Under the pieces are notes generated by a model, which was given only the letters and a program-made list of their open reading frames with translations, ran no database searches and had not been told where the DNA came from. From the NCBI RefSeq assembly GCF_001038625.1, contig NZ_CP011803.1, forward strand, positions 5,022,001-5,086,000: a stretch of 64,000 nt of DNA, in the 5' to 3' direction. The DNA is from Clostridium carboxidivorans P7 (GTDB lineage Bacteria > Bacillota > Clostridia > Clostridiales > Clostridiaceae). A program made the translations under genes and the position numbers. This document shows, in pieces, positions 1 to 8,763 of the stretch (its first letter is position 1; every line of letters begins with the position of its first letter).

Positions 1-198
1 GTTATATATGCAGCAGATCCTTTAAGGGTTATAAGCTTAAAGGGTTCAAATATGGACTTTTTACGTCCATATATACAACAGGGAATTCATTATGCTTTAG
101 TATGGATACCCATAGGTATATTATTGTACCTTATTAAGATTGTAGTACTTAAGTATATGTATAAAAAGTTTTTAAACACACAAAAAGAAGCAGCGTAA
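1..198 (+). CDS. C-terminal end of a membrane protein (partial, 5' end outside window)
   Basis: An open frame runs from base 1 to a TAA at 196-198 and encodes 65 residues. It contains a strongly hydrophobic stretch (ALVWIPIGILLYLIKIVVL) followed by a basic tail (KYMYKKFLNTQKEAA), as expected for a last transmembrane helix with a cytoplasmic positive end. The fragment is too short for a family call. A strong terminator follows at 210-247, so it ends its own transcription unit. Confidence 0.6.
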   Translation, partial: VIYAADPLRVISLKGSNMDFLRPYIQQGIHYALVWIPIGILLYLIKIVVLKYMYKKFLNTQKEAA

Positions 199-209
199 AA
201 GATACTAGG

Positions 210-247
210 ATGGAAGAAGGCAACTATTACCTTCTTCCATTTTCTTA
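210..247 (+). terminator. Rho-independent terminator
   Basis: Perfect 11-bp stem (ATGGAAGAAGG at 210-220 with CCTTCTTCCAT at 230-240), a 9-nt loop and a T-rich tail. It lies just after the membrane-protein stop codon. Confidence 0.85.
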
Positions 248-314
248 TGTAAATGGTGAAAATTTATTAATATATGGTATACTTAAATCATATTGAATAA
301 AGTGGAGGTATAGT

Positions 315-1118
315 ATGTCACAAGAAAAACAAAAAGTAGAAGTTGAATTGTCATTAACAGAAAGATTTGATGCTGTAGTATCAGATGTACAAAAAGATAT
401 CATGAATGAAGAAATTTCGGGGCTTGAGCCTATAAAGAAAAATGATATAAATATATCTACAATATATACTTTTGATTATGGTGATGAAATAGAAGCTAAA
501 GTATATTTTAGAAATGGATTCACTAAAAAGGTTAATTTTGAGTATGTACCTTTAATTATGGTGAATTCAAAAGGAGATATTGTTGCTTCTAAAATGTTTG
601 ATTTAAGAGAAATGGGCGATATTCCAACAGGTGGAGCAAGACCATGGAAGCTTTACTTTGAAAAATCCTGTGTGGATATTGAGAAGTTTTCACCTGAAGA
701 TTGTAAAATACTTTTTAATAAAAATATAAAAGCTGTGAACTATGCTAAGTTTGAATTTGAAGATTTTCCAGAAGAATTTAATAATTTTAGAAGTGAATTT
801 GAAAGATTTTTAGAAAATGCTCCTAATATAGAAAAAGGACAGTTTAGTGTATCAACTTTTAGTATAGTCGTACAACAAAATGGTAATTTAGTAATAACTC
901 TTGTTGCCAGAAATTCAGTAGAAAAAACAGTAAAAATAGAAGAGATGCCAATAACAGTTAAAGATGAAAATGATAATGTAATAGTTAATGGTAAGTTTCA
1001 ATTAAAGGATTTTACAGTAAGTCCAATGAAAGCAAAAGTATGTGTTTTAGTTTTTAATACTGATCTTAATGCTGAGTCAGGTGTGGATACTAGTAAGTGG
1101 AAGGTTGTATTTCAATAG
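315..1118 (+). CDS. SLAP domain-containing protein (two tandem domains)
   Basis: A 267-residue acidic protein without signal peptide or membrane segment. It has two tandem copies of a SLAP-like beta-sandwich domain, about residues 25-150 and 165-267. Domain 1 carries the family hallmarks DVQKDI, an INISTIYTF strand, a YFRNG turn, a VNSKGDIVASKMFDL segment and GGARPWKLYFEK. Domain 2 repeats the pattern more loosely (FSVSTFSI, VARNS, VSPMKAKV). SLAP domains occur in Firmicutes near accessory Sec/surface systems; the function of this soluble form is not established. The start is ATG 315 with an SD (GGAGG) about 8 nt upstream. A close paralogue lies at 4859-5740. Confidence 0.75.
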   Translation: MSQEKQKVEVELSLTERFDAVVSDVQKDIMNEEISGLEPIKKNDINISTIYTFDYGDEIEAKVYFRNGFTKKVNFEYVPLIMVNSKGDIVASKMFDLREMGDIPTGGARPWKLYFEKSCVDIEKFSPEDCKILFNKNIKAVNYAKFEFEDFPEEFNNFRSEFERFLENAPNIEKGQFSVSTFSIVVQQNGNLVITLVARNSVEKTVKIEEMPITVKDENDNVIVNGKFQLKDFTVSPMKAKVCVLVFNTDLNAESGVDTSKWKVVFQ

Positions 1119-1155
1119 AATTTGAAATTATTGTGTAAAAATTAGTACATAAAAT

Positions 1156-1444
1156 GAGCAAAATGCGGCACAACTTTTTCAGAGGACAGAGGACAATTGA
1201 CAGAGGACAGTGAAGGATGATTTTTCTCTGCTTTGCTACGAAAAATCTTTAATTAAATTTTTGAGAGCTCGTTTCACTAAAGTGAAACATTGCTGACTTA
1301 TATAAATTTTAAGCTTGTTTTGCGCTAGCAAAATAAGCTTAAAAATAAATTAGTTTTCTGACGTAAGGAGGAAAACTTACATTCATTGTCCTCTGTCCTC
1401 TGTCAATTGTCCTCTAAAAAATGCTTCGCATTTTTTTAAAACTG
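1156..1444 (+). repeat. Dispersed heptamer-ended hairpin element, copy R1
   Basis: Full-length copy filling the 1119-1481 gap. The left heptamer array (GAGGACA units plus one ATTGACA) starts at 1181. Next come a GATTTTTC/GAAAAATC hairpin, a GTTTCACT/AGTGAAAC hairpin, an AAGCTTGTTTTGC/GCAAAATAAGCTT hairpin and a GTTTTC/GAAAAC hairpin. The inverted heptamer array is at about 1385-1415. The outer stem pairs AAATGCG with CGCATTT, and the copy ends in TTTAAACTG. Confidence 0.9.
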
Positions 1445-1481
1445 TGAAATTTAAGTTTTGAGAAAGGAAAGTTTAATTACT

Positions 1482-2390
1482 ATGGAAAAAGTAAGGGGTG
1501 ACAGTAAAAAAAGCTTTTGGGCTGATATGTCACTATTTTTAACGGCTCTATTATGGGGAGGAGGCTTTGTTGCAGTAAAAGATGCTGTGAGCAATGTAAC
1601 TCCTTTTTATATGCTGGCTATTAGATTTTTAGCTGCATCAATATGCTTATCTGCAATATTTTATAAAAAATTCAAAGGTATAAGAAAACAGGATATTGTA
1701 TCAGGTTCTATTGTTGGTGTTTTCTTATTTTTATCCATGGCAGCACAAACCATAGGAATTCAATACACCACGGCAGGTAAACAAGCTTTTATAACTACTG
1801 TATATGTAGTTATAATTCCTTTTTTTGTTTGGGCAATAGATAAAAAGAAACCAGATGCATATTCTATAATATCAGTACTATTTACATTTATAGGTATAAG
1901 TTTTTTAAGTATTAATAATGAATTTAAATTAAGTATGAATTTAGGTGATTGGATTACACTATTTTCAGCTTTTTTATTTGCTGCTCATATAGTTTCTATA
2001 GCTCATTTCACAAAAGATACAAATCCTATTGTACTTTCAGTGCTTCAAATGAGTTTTGCAGGAATTATGTCACTTGTTTTTGCATTGATATTTGAAGGTA
2101 AATTTACAGGCATAAATAATAATGCTTTATTTTCAATGTCTTATATTATAATTTTTAGTACAACCATACCTTTTTTAATTCAAAACGTGGCTCAAAAATA
2201 TACACATCCAAACCATGCAGGTATAATACTTAGTTTTGAATCTGTATTTGGAGCAATTTTATCTGTAATATTTTTAAAGGATGTTTTTACAATAAATATG
2301 ATTGTAGGGTGTATTATTATATTTATTGCTGTAATTATATGTGAAACTAAGTTAAGTTTTTTAAAGAATAGTAAAAAAAATGATTTATAA
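1482..2390 (+). CDS. EamA/DMT-superfamily transporter
   Basis: A 302-residue polytopic inner-membrane protein with about ten predicted hydrophobic helices in two EamA repeats (about residues 15-145 and 155-295). The first repeat opens with FLTALLWGGGFVAVKDAV, typical of drug/metabolite transporters, and the second contains FESVFGAILSVIFLKD, the usual EamA C-terminal signature. The substrate cannot be told from sequence. ATG 1482 is preferred because an AGAAAGGAAAG SD lies upstream; an in-frame TTG at 1458 sits before that site. The last residues are lysine-rich (NSKKNDL). Repeat R1 ends immediately upstream, so any promoter must lie within or next to the repeat. Confidence 0.85.
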   Translation: MEKVRGDSKKSFWADMSLFLTALLWGGGFVAVKDAVSNVTPFYMLAIRFLAASICLSAIFYKKFKGIRKQDIVSGSIVGVFLFLSMAAQTIGIQYTTAGKQAFITTVYVVIIPFFVWAIDKKKPDAYSIISVLFTFIGISFLSINNEFKLSMNLGDWITLFSAFLFAAHIVSIAHFTKDTNPIVLSVLQMSFAGIMSLVFALIFEGKFTGINNNALFSMSYIIIFSTTIPFLIQNVAQKYTHPNHAGIILSFESVFGAILSVIFLKDVFTINMIVGCIIIFIAVIICETKLSFLKNSKKNDL

Positions 2391-2443
2391 AGTATGTACA
2401 GTTATGATATAATAATGCAGTGTTTTGACGATTTTAGTTAACA

Positions 2444-2471
2444 TTGACATAGATTTAAAATAGGATATACA
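2444..2471 (+). promoter_or_regulatory. Candidate sigma-A promoter for the ABC-F gene
   Basis: TTGACA at 2444-2449, then 16 bp, then TATACA at 2466-2471. It sits about 28 bp before the ABC-F start codon and just upstream of its SD. Confidence 0.45.
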
Positions 2472-2498
2472 TTTTATAATTGGAGGAATTTAATAAAT

Positions 2499-4115
2499 AT
2501 GATAAGTACAAATAATGTTAGTTTAAGGTATGGTGCACGTAAATTATTTGAAGACGTTAATGTAAAGTTTACACCAGGAAATTGTTATGGGCTTATAGGT
2601 GCTAATGGAGCTGGAAAATCAACATTTTTAAAGATACTTTCGGGTGAGATTGAGGCTAATACAGGAGATGTAATAATAACTCCTGGAGAGAGAATGGCAG
2701 TTTTAAAACAAAATCACTTTGAATTTGATGAGCACAATGTTTTAGAGACAGTTATAATGGGACATGAAAGACTATACAATATTATGAAGGAAAAGGAAGC
2801 TATATATGCTAAAGAAGATTTTACTGATGAAGATGGAATAAAAGCTTCAGAGCTTGAAGGTGAATTTGCAGAGCTTAATGGCTGGGAAGCAGAGGCAGAA
2901 GCTGCATCACTGCTTATGGGGCTTGGGATAGCTATAGAACTTCATGATAAGCTTATGAAGGATTTAGATGGTGCTGAAAAGGTAAGAGTTCTTTTAGCTC
3001 AAGCTTTATTTGGCAAACCTGATATATTACTATTAGACGAACCTACAAACCATTTAGATATAAAATCTATTAAATGGCTAGAAAATTTTCTTATGGATTT
3101 TGAAAATACTGTAATTGTAGTATCTCATGATAGATATTTTTTAAATAAAGTATGTACTCATATGGCTGATTTGGATTTTGGAAAGATTCAAATGTATGTT
3201 GGAAACTATGATTTCTGGTATGAATCAAGTCAGTTAGCTCTTCAAATGGCTAAGGACCAAAATAAAAAGAAAGAAGAGAAGATTAAGGAATTGGAAGCCT
3301 TTGTTGCAAGATTTAGTGCTAATGCATCTAAATCAAAACAAGCTACTTCTCGTAAAAAGCAGCTGGATAAAATAACTTTAGATGATATAAAACCTTCTTC
3401 TCGTAAGTATCCTTTTGTTGGATTTAAGGCTGATAGAGAAGCTGGTAATGATCTTTTACTAGTAGATGGTTTAACTAAAACTATAGATGGAGTAAAAGTT
3501 TTAGATAATTTAAGCTTCATAGTGAATAAAGGAGATAAAATAGCTTTTGCAGGAACAAATGAGTTGGCAAAAACTACTTTATTCCAAATATTAACTGGTG
3601 AAATGGAGCCAGATGCTGGCGAATATAAATGGGGAATAACTACTTCTCAATCATATTTTCCTAAAGATAATACTGAATACTTTGAAGGGGTAGATTTAAG
3701 TTTAGTAGATTGGCTTCGTCAGTTTTCAGAAGAAAAATCAGAAAGCTTTATAAGAGGTTTCCTTGGTAGAATGCTTTTCTCAGGGGAAGAGGCCTTGAAA
3801 AATGCAAGTGTGCTTTCAGGAGGAGAAAAGGTTCGTTGTATGCTTTCAAGAATGATGCTTAGTGGTTCTAATGTTTTAATATTGGATGAACCAACAAACC
3901 ATCTTGATCTTGAATCCATTACAGCAGTAAATAATGGGTTAATTAATTTTGATGGAACAATACTTTTTACATCTCATGACCATCAATTTGTGCAAACTGT
4001 CGCTAATAGAATTATGGAAATTACACCTAAAGGCTTAATGGATAGACAAATGACTTATGATGAATATTTGGAAAATGAAGATATTCAAAAGCAGTTGGAA
4101 GATATGTATAAATAA
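2499..4115 (+). CDS. ABC-F family ATPase (YkpA/YbiT type)
   Basis: A 538-residue soluble protein with two ABC ATPase domains and no membrane segment, as in the ABC-F translation-factor family. NBD1 (about 1-250) has Walker A GANGAGKST, a signature in the YbiT-like form LDGAEK, and Walker B LLLLDEPTNHLD. A charged linker (about 245-305, KKKEEKIKELEAFVARFSA) matches the ABC-F interdomain arm. NBD2 (about 320-535) has a degenerate Walker A (GTNELAKTT), a good LSGGEK and LILDEPTNHLD. These variant motifs are usual for this subgroup. ABC-F proteins act on the ribosome; a role in resistance versus general translation cannot be decided here. ATG 2499 follows a GGAGG SD. Confidence 0.9.
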   Translation: MISTNNVSLRYGARKLFEDVNVKFTPGNCYGLIGANGAGKSTFLKILSGEIEANTGDVIITPGERMAVLKQNHFEFDEHNVLETVIMGHERLYNIMKEKEAIYAKEDFTDEDGIKASELEGEFAELNGWEAEAEAASLLMGLGIAIELHDKLMKDLDGAEKVRVLLAQALFGKPDILLLDEPTNHLDIKSIKWLENFLMDFENTVIVVSHDRYFLNKVCTHMADLDFGKIQMYVGNYDFWYESSQLALQMAKDQNKKKEEKIKELEAFVARFSANASKSKQATSRKKQLDKITLDDIKPSSRKYPFVGFKADREAGNDLLLVDGLTKTIDGVKVLDNLSFIVNKGDKIAFAGTNELAKTTLFQILTGEMEPDAGEYKWGITTSQSYFPKDNTEYFEGVDLSLVDWLRQFSEEKSESFIRGFLGRMLFSGEEALKNASVLSGGEKVRCMLSRMMLSGSNVLILDEPTNHLDLESITAVNNGLINFDGTILFTSHDHQFVQTVANRIMEITPKGLMDRQMTYDEYLENEDIQKQLEDMYK

Positions 4116-4303
4116 TAGTTTGGGGATTATTATATAAACTTAAGAAATTATTTACAAAATATTGAACATTTCTCAATATTAATTATGTCAGTGTGATGAT
4201 ATAATTGATATTGAGTTATTCACTTATAGCTTATTTTTTAAGTCTGTAAGTATGAACTAAAATTTTTAGTAGCTTATATAAATTAAGAGGGGATGTTTAA
4301 TTC

Positions 4304-4660
4304 ATGAAGAGTTTTTTAAAAAAGCTAACATTGATTATGGTATGCGTATCAATGTTTGTGTCTTTGACGGGTTGTTATACAGCCGTTAAACCTGATAAAG
4401 ATCCTAAAAAGTTGGTTCAAGATGTAAAAAGAACGAGCCAGATAAAAAAGGAAAAAGATTTAATAGATGGGCAAGTATATATGAAAAACGATGTACTAAC
4501 TGCTACTATGGTATTTAAGGACAATGTAAGTGAAAAGGATGCTAAAGAATTAGTAAATAAGTATGCAGAAGCATTGAAAAAGGAATATAAAGGTACGAAG
4601 ATAAATATACAAGCGGTACAAAAAAATAAAAATATAGCAAATGTAGTTATACCGAAATAA
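4304..4660 (+). CDS. Small predicted lipoprotein of unknown function
   Basis: A 118-residue protein with a short basic N-terminus, a hydrophobic h-region and a lipobox (SLTGC, Cys about residue 24). It should be a lipid-anchored extracytoplasmic protein. The mature part is lysine-rich and contains an alternating strand/helix pattern (VYMKNDVLTATMVF, then KDAKELVNKYAEALKKEY). I do not recognise the family. ATG 4304 follows an AGAGGGGATG SD. It is flanked by the ABC-F gene and a SLAP paralogue, with intergenic spaces of about 190 bp on each side, so it is probably monocistronic. Confidence 0.7.
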   Translation: MKSFLKKLTLIMVCVSMFVSLTGCYTAVKPDKDPKKLVQDVKRTSQIKKEKDLIDGQVYMKNDVLTATMVFKDNVSEKDAKELVNKYAEALKKEYKGTKINIQAVQKNKNIANVVIPK

Positions 4661-4858
4661 AAACAAAAAAATTAGTTTTGGTTGTTGTAGTATTTAACAT
4701 ATAATTAAGTTTGATTTTGAAGATTTAGTATGTTATATTAAATTAGAAAAATAAATTGATTGTAAGTGGATTTAGGTAATATGCGATGTAAATGATTTTC
4801 ATAAATATAAGAATTACAATAATGAATAACGTTAGTAAGTAAAACTTGGAGGTTTACA

Positions 4859-5740
4859 ATGGTAAAAAAGATGAAAAAAAATGAAACTAATAAAATAGAA
4901 GATAAAAATATTGAAACATTAGAAGTACCTACAGTTCTTTCGCTTTTAGAAAATGATGACAATGTAATGTCAGATGTTCAAAAAGACATATTAGAAGAGG
5001 AAATAGAAGAACTTCCTCCAATAAGAGAAGGACAATTGAATGTTTCTGGTATATATATTTATGATGAAGGTGAAAAATTAGAAGTTAAAGTTTATATAAG
5101 AAATGGTCTTTCAGAGGAAGTAGCTTTAGAAAACATACCTTTAGCTATACTGAATTCTAAGGGTGAGGTTTTAGCTCATCAAATTTTTAACTTAAGAAGC
5201 TTAGGTAAAATACCACCTCAAGGTGCAAGACCTTTAAAGCTGTATTTTGAAAAGAAAAATGTTTATGTAGAAAATATTCCTATGGATGATTGGACTATAG
5301 GTTTTGATTCAAATGTCAGAGGTGCAAAGAATATAAAGGTAACATATGAGAAATTACCTAAAAGCATGGATGTAGAGGATAAGCTTGTATTTGATAGATT
5401 TTTGAAAAGTCTTCCAGAATTAAGAGAAGAACAGTTTAGTATTTCTACTTTTAGTGTTGGAATTCAAAAAGATGGAAATATAATAGTTACAGTAATAATG
5501 AGAAACGGATATACCAATCCAATAGGTTTAAGTGAAGTTCCTGTAACAGTAATAGATGCTGACGGAAATGTTGTAAAATCAAATTTATTTAAGCTTGAAA
5601 ACTTCGAGGTTGGAGGTCTTAAGGCTAGAATATTTAATTTTGCATTCCCAACAAATTTCAAATTGGAAAATGATGTTGCCTTAGATGATTGGAAGGTTGA
5701 ATTTAACTTACAAGAGGTAGCTAAACAACCTTTAAATTAA
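4859..5740 (+). CDS. SLAP domain-containing protein, paralogue of the 315-1118 product
   Basis: A 293-residue soluble protein with a longer charged N-terminal extension (about 35 residues) followed by two SLAP-like domains (about 37-165 and 175-285). Domain 1 shows MSDVQKDI, ELPPIREGQLNVSGIYIY, YIRNGLS, LNSKGEVLAHQIFNLRSLG and GARPLKLYFEKKNVYV. Domain 2 has FSISTFSVGIQKDGN and MRNGYTNPIGLSEVPVTV. It is closer to the consensus than its paralogue, especially in domain 2. The start is supported by a GGAGG SD 8 nt upstream of ATG 4859. A hairpin terminator follows. Confidence 0.75.
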   Translation: MVKKMKKNETNKIEDKNIETLEVPTVLSLLENDDNVMSDVQKDILEEEIEELPPIREGQLNVSGIYIYDEGEKLEVKVYIRNGLSEEVALENIPLAILNSKGEVLAHQIFNLRSLGKIPPQGARPLKLYFEKKNVYVENIPMDDWTIGFDSNVRGAKNIKVTYEKLPKSMDVEDKLVFDRFLKSLPELREEQFSISTFSVGIQKDGNIIVTVIMRNGYTNPIGLSEVPVTVIDADGNVVKSNLFKLENFEVGGLKARIFNFAFPTNFKLENDVALDDWKVEFNLQEVAKQPLN

Positions 5741-5775
5741 GAATAGAATATAGAAAAACAATTTATAAATAAACA

Positions 5776-5820
5776 CAAAAAAGCATTTTAAAAAGATATT
5801 TTTTTAAAGTGCTTTTTTGT
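5776..5820 (+). terminator. Rho-independent terminator
   Basis: Long A/T-rich stem (AAAAAAGCATTTTAAAAA with the complementary TTTTTAAAGTGCTTTTTT) and a T-run. It is placed 35 bp after the SLAP gene stop. Confidence 0.8.
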
Positions 5821-5947
5821 ATAGGTGTTTCCTTTAATGGGTAATTTTACATTGATAATTTTAACAAATTATTTATTTCAATAAATTCCAAAATGATGTA
5901 TAATTTCTATAATACATAATATAAGAATTTTCAGGAGGATGAAAATA

Positions 5948-7573
5948 ATGAACAATAAAACAAAGTTCATTGAAGAGAAAAAACAATGCAGCACAAATAG
6001 GAGTATACGATTATCAAGTATATTAGCTACATTTGCTTTTGTGATGTTTTTTATTACAAGCATGACATTTAATGTACAAGCTGCTAGTTCCTCTTTATTG
6101 GAAGAAGCTAGAGAAACTATTAAAAATAAGTATGTTAGTGAAGTACCAGATAGTGTGCTTAATGCACCTACCATAGAAGAGATGGTAAAAAGGCTCAATG
6201 ATCCTTATTCAGAGTATTTCTCTAAGCAAGAACAACAAGATTTTGTAAATGTTATAGACAATAAAATGTATGGAATTGGAATATATATGGATATTGTTCC
6301 AGAAGGAGTTAAGGTAAAAAGTGTTATAGATAATTCTCCAGCATTAGAGGCTGGAATTAAAGCTGGAGATATAATAACTTCTGCTAATGGTACATCTTTA
6401 GCAGGGATGACATCAAAACAAGCGCCTTCTTATATAAAAGGAGAAGAGGGTACTAGCGTTAACTTAGTAATAAAAAGAGGAGATTCGCAATTAAATTTTA
6501 CTGTAACAAGAAGAGAAATAAGCATACCAACAGTAGAAGGAAAGATGTTGAATGACAATGCGGCCTATATAGAGGTATCTTCTTTTGGAAGTGATACATC
6601 GGAATTATTTACTCAAAAGCTTCAGGAACTCAGAATAAAAAATCCACAGTTTTACATAATTGACTTGAGAAATAATGGCGGTGGATATATGAGTACTGCT
6701 TTGGATATGGCAGGAAACTTTATAGGAGAGAATCGTGCAATAATTATAGAAAATAACCAAGGGCAAGAGACAGGGTATTTAGCCAGCGATAAAGGAAAGA
6801 TTATAGACAAGCCTGTATTCTTTCTTGTAAATGAAAATACTGCCAGTGCTTCAGAAATTTTGTCAGCTGCAGTAAAAGATTATAATAAAGCATTTTTCAT
6901 AGGTACTACAACATATGGTAAGGGAGTAGCTCAGCAAATGTTTCCACTATCTGATGGAAGCTATTTGAAGCTTACAGTAGAAAAGTTTTACTCACCTAAG
7001 GGAAATGTTATACAGAAAACTGGCATATCTCCAGATTTTAAGGTGGAAAATGTAGATTCTTTAGCAGTTGCAGACTTATTTTCCGGGAAATGTAGAAATG
7101 ACGTGGATAAAACAGGTTATGTAAAGGTAACTACAGGTGGAAAGGATTTTGAGATAAGCTTAAGTACGGCCAAAGATGAAGCTCATTGGGCTGCATTTAA
7201 GTATATAGTAAGTACAGTGTCAAAGGATAATGTATATATAGGAACTAAAGATGGATGGACTAAAGCACCAGAAGATTATTTTAATAATGTATATAAGTTT
7301 TTCTATGGTAATCTTAAAACTTTAGATTCTGTAAGCAATGTATCAAAAAATAAAACATTTAATGTAACTTTTAATAAAAATGTAGATATTGATACTGTTA
7401 AAGATAATGCAGATATTGAAATTATAGATGCTGACACGGGAGAACGTGCTGCTTTTGATGTAAAAAAAGTTGATGATAAAAAAGTAAGTTTAGTACCTAA
7501 GAAAGAATTAAATTCTGGGGACACTTATTATGTGAAAGTAAAAGATACAATTAAATCTTATACTGTAAAGTAG
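5948..7573 (+). CDS. S41-family (CtpA-like) secreted serine protease with C-terminal Ig-like domain
   Basis: A 541-residue protein with an N-terminal hydrophobic segment (about 23-45, ending VQAA) that is either a signal peptide or an anchor. A PDZ domain (about 105-190) contains VKSVIDNSPALEAGIKAGD. The S41 catalytic core (about 200-360) has DLRNNGGG, a Ser in NENTASASEIL (about Ser300) and a Lys in TYGKG (about Lys325), the Ser/Lys dyad of tail-specific proteases. The C-terminal 85 residues (NKTFNVTFNKNVD... to the end) look like an SbsA/Big_5-type Ig-like domain, unusual in short CtpA proteins. ATG 5948 is preferred over 5939 because the AGGAGG SD abuts 5939. It is 9 bp upstream of the next gene, so the two are probably co-transcribed. 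Confidence 0.85.
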   Translation: MNNKTKFIEEKKQCSTNRSIRLSSILATFAFVMFFITSMTFNVQAASSSLLEEARETIKNKYVSEVPDSVLNAPTIEEMVKRLNDPYSEYFSKQEQQDFVNVIDNKMYGIGIYMDIVPEGVKVKSVIDNSPALEAGIKAGDIITSANGTSLAGMTSKQAPSYIKGEEGTSVNLVIKRGDSQLNFTVTRREISIPTVEGKMLNDNAAYIEVSSFGSDTSELFTQKLQELRIKNPQFYIIDLRNNGGGYMSTALDMAGNFIGENRAIIIENNQGQETGYLASDKGKIIDKPVFFLVNENTASASEILSAAVKDYNKAFFIGTTTYGKGVAQQMFPLSDGSYLKLTVEKFYSPKGNVIQKTGISPDFKVENVDSLAVADLFSGKCRNDVDKTGYVKVTTGGKDFEISLSTAKDEAHWAAFKYIVSTVSKDNVYIGTKDGWTKAPEDYFNNVYKFFYGNLKTLDSVSNVSKNKTFNVTFNKNVDIDTVKDNADIEIIDADTGERAAFDVKKVDDKKVSLVPKKELNSGDTYYVKVKDTIKSYTVK

Positions 7574-7582
7574 GGATAAAAT

Positions 7583-8302
7583 ATGAAAAATAGTCATAAG
7601 TTATCCACATTTAATTATAAGATTTTTAGAAAAAAAAGAAAAACCATTGGGATTAAAATAACTAATAAGGGAGAGGTTGTAGTTACTTCTCCCTTTGGTA
7701 TTAGTGACGAAACTATAGAAAATATAGTTAAGAAAAAGTCTTCATGGATATTAAGTAAGCTTAATATCATTAAGGATGAAAAGTTAGAGGAAAAAACATC
7801 TTTAAAGAATGGTTATAAACTTTTATATTTAGGAATACAATTAAAACTGGAGTTATTTTATAAAAAAACAGATAATTGTGATTTATTTATTGATAATGGA
7901 AGCTTTAAGGTTTATTTTGATGGTAATATAGGATTAGGTGAGGATGCTATTAAAAACCATATAATCGATATATATAAAAATCAAGCAAAAAAGGTATTAA
8001 TAGAAAGAACTAAAATTTACAGCAAGTTGATTGGTGTAAATCCATTAAAAGTTACTATAAAAAGCCAGAAAACCCTTTGGGGAAGTTGCTCATCTAAAAG
8101 GAATATAAATTATAACTATAAAATAATAATGGCACCTATGGAAGTGGTAGACTATATAGTAGTGCATGAACTATGCCATTTAATACACATGAATCATTCT
8201 AAACAGTATTGGAATACAGTACAGAGTATATTGCCTGATTATAAAATTAGAAGACGATGGCTTAAAGATAATGGATTTAAGCTAATGAGATTTTTTGAAT
8301 AG
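7583..8302 (+). CDS. YgjP-like (M48-type) metallohydrolase
   Basis: A 239-residue soluble protein of the YgjP/DUF45 metal-dependent hydrolase family. It has the diagnostic zinc motif HELCH in VVHELCHLIHMNHSKQYW near residues 195-212, and the preceding family block KSQKTLWGSCSSKRNINYNYK. The N-terminal half is a beta-rich region with RKKRKTIGIKI. The family is often called UTP pyrophosphatase-like or predicted metallopeptidase; the true substrate is uncertain. It starts 9 bp after the S41 protease stop, suggesting a two-gene operon. Repeat R2 begins about 43 bp downstream of its stop. Confidence 0.85.
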   Translation: MKNSHKLSTFNYKIFRKKRKTIGIKITNKGEVVVTSPFGISDETIENIVKKKSSWILSKLNIIKDEKLEEKTSLKNGYKLLYLGIQLKLELFYKKTDNCDLFIDNGSFKVYFDGNIGLGEDAIKNHIIDIYKNQAKKVLIERTKIYSKLIGVNPLKVTIKSQKTLWGSCSSKRNINYNYKIIMAPMEVVDYIVVHELCHLIHMNHSKQYWNTVQSILPDYKIRRRWLKDNGFKLMRFFE

Positions 8303-8344
8303 TAATTAAAAGTTGGGATATTAGGGGTAATTTTTGTGTTTTAA

Positions 8345-8634
8345 GGATAATGCGAAGCAACTTTTTCAGAGGACAGAGGACAATTGACAGAGGACAGTGA
8401 AGGATGATTTTTCTCCGCTTTGCTACGAAAAACCTTTAATTAAATATTTGATGACTCGTTTCACTAAAGTGAAACATTGCTGACTAATATAAATCTAAAG
8501 ATTATTTTGCTTTAGCAAAAAAATCTTTAAAAATAAATTAGTTTTCTGACGTAAGGAGGAAAACTCACCTTCATTGTCCTCTGTCCTCTGTCAATTGTCC
8601 TCTGAAAATAATGCTTCGTATTATTTTTAAACTG
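8345..8634 (+). repeat. Dispersed heptamer-ended hairpin element, copy R2
   Basis: Full-length copy in the 8303-8763 gap, same orientation as R1. The outer stem is long: ATAATGCGAAGC pairs with GCTTCGTATTAT, with one G-T pair. The third hairpin differs from R1: AAAGATT pairs with AATCTTT where R1 has AAGCTT with AAGCTT, so the stem is kept. It ends TTTTTAAACTG. Confidence 0.9.
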
Positions 8635-8763
8635 ACAAAGTTCGGTAATTATGAATATTTTCTATAATTCACAAATATAAGTATGTATCTGGACATTGTA
8701 ATAGATATAAAGTAAAATTATATTGTTATAGTACAATGGCAAATAATAATAAGGAGAATGGTT

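Noticed and set aside
1181..1415. Possible CRISPR array from the short repeated units
   Set aside because: Units are 7 bp without spacers and occur in inverted blocks at two ends. No cas genes are present.
2499..4115. Non-functional ABC-F gene because Walker A of NBD2 is degenerate (GTNELAKTT)
   Set aside because: This variation is typical of the YkpA/YbiT subgroup, as is the LDGAEK signature in NBD1.
8635..8763. Manganese riboswitch before the MntP-like gene
   Set aside because: The sequence is AT-rich and lacks the yybP-ykoY loop motifs or a terminator hairpin.
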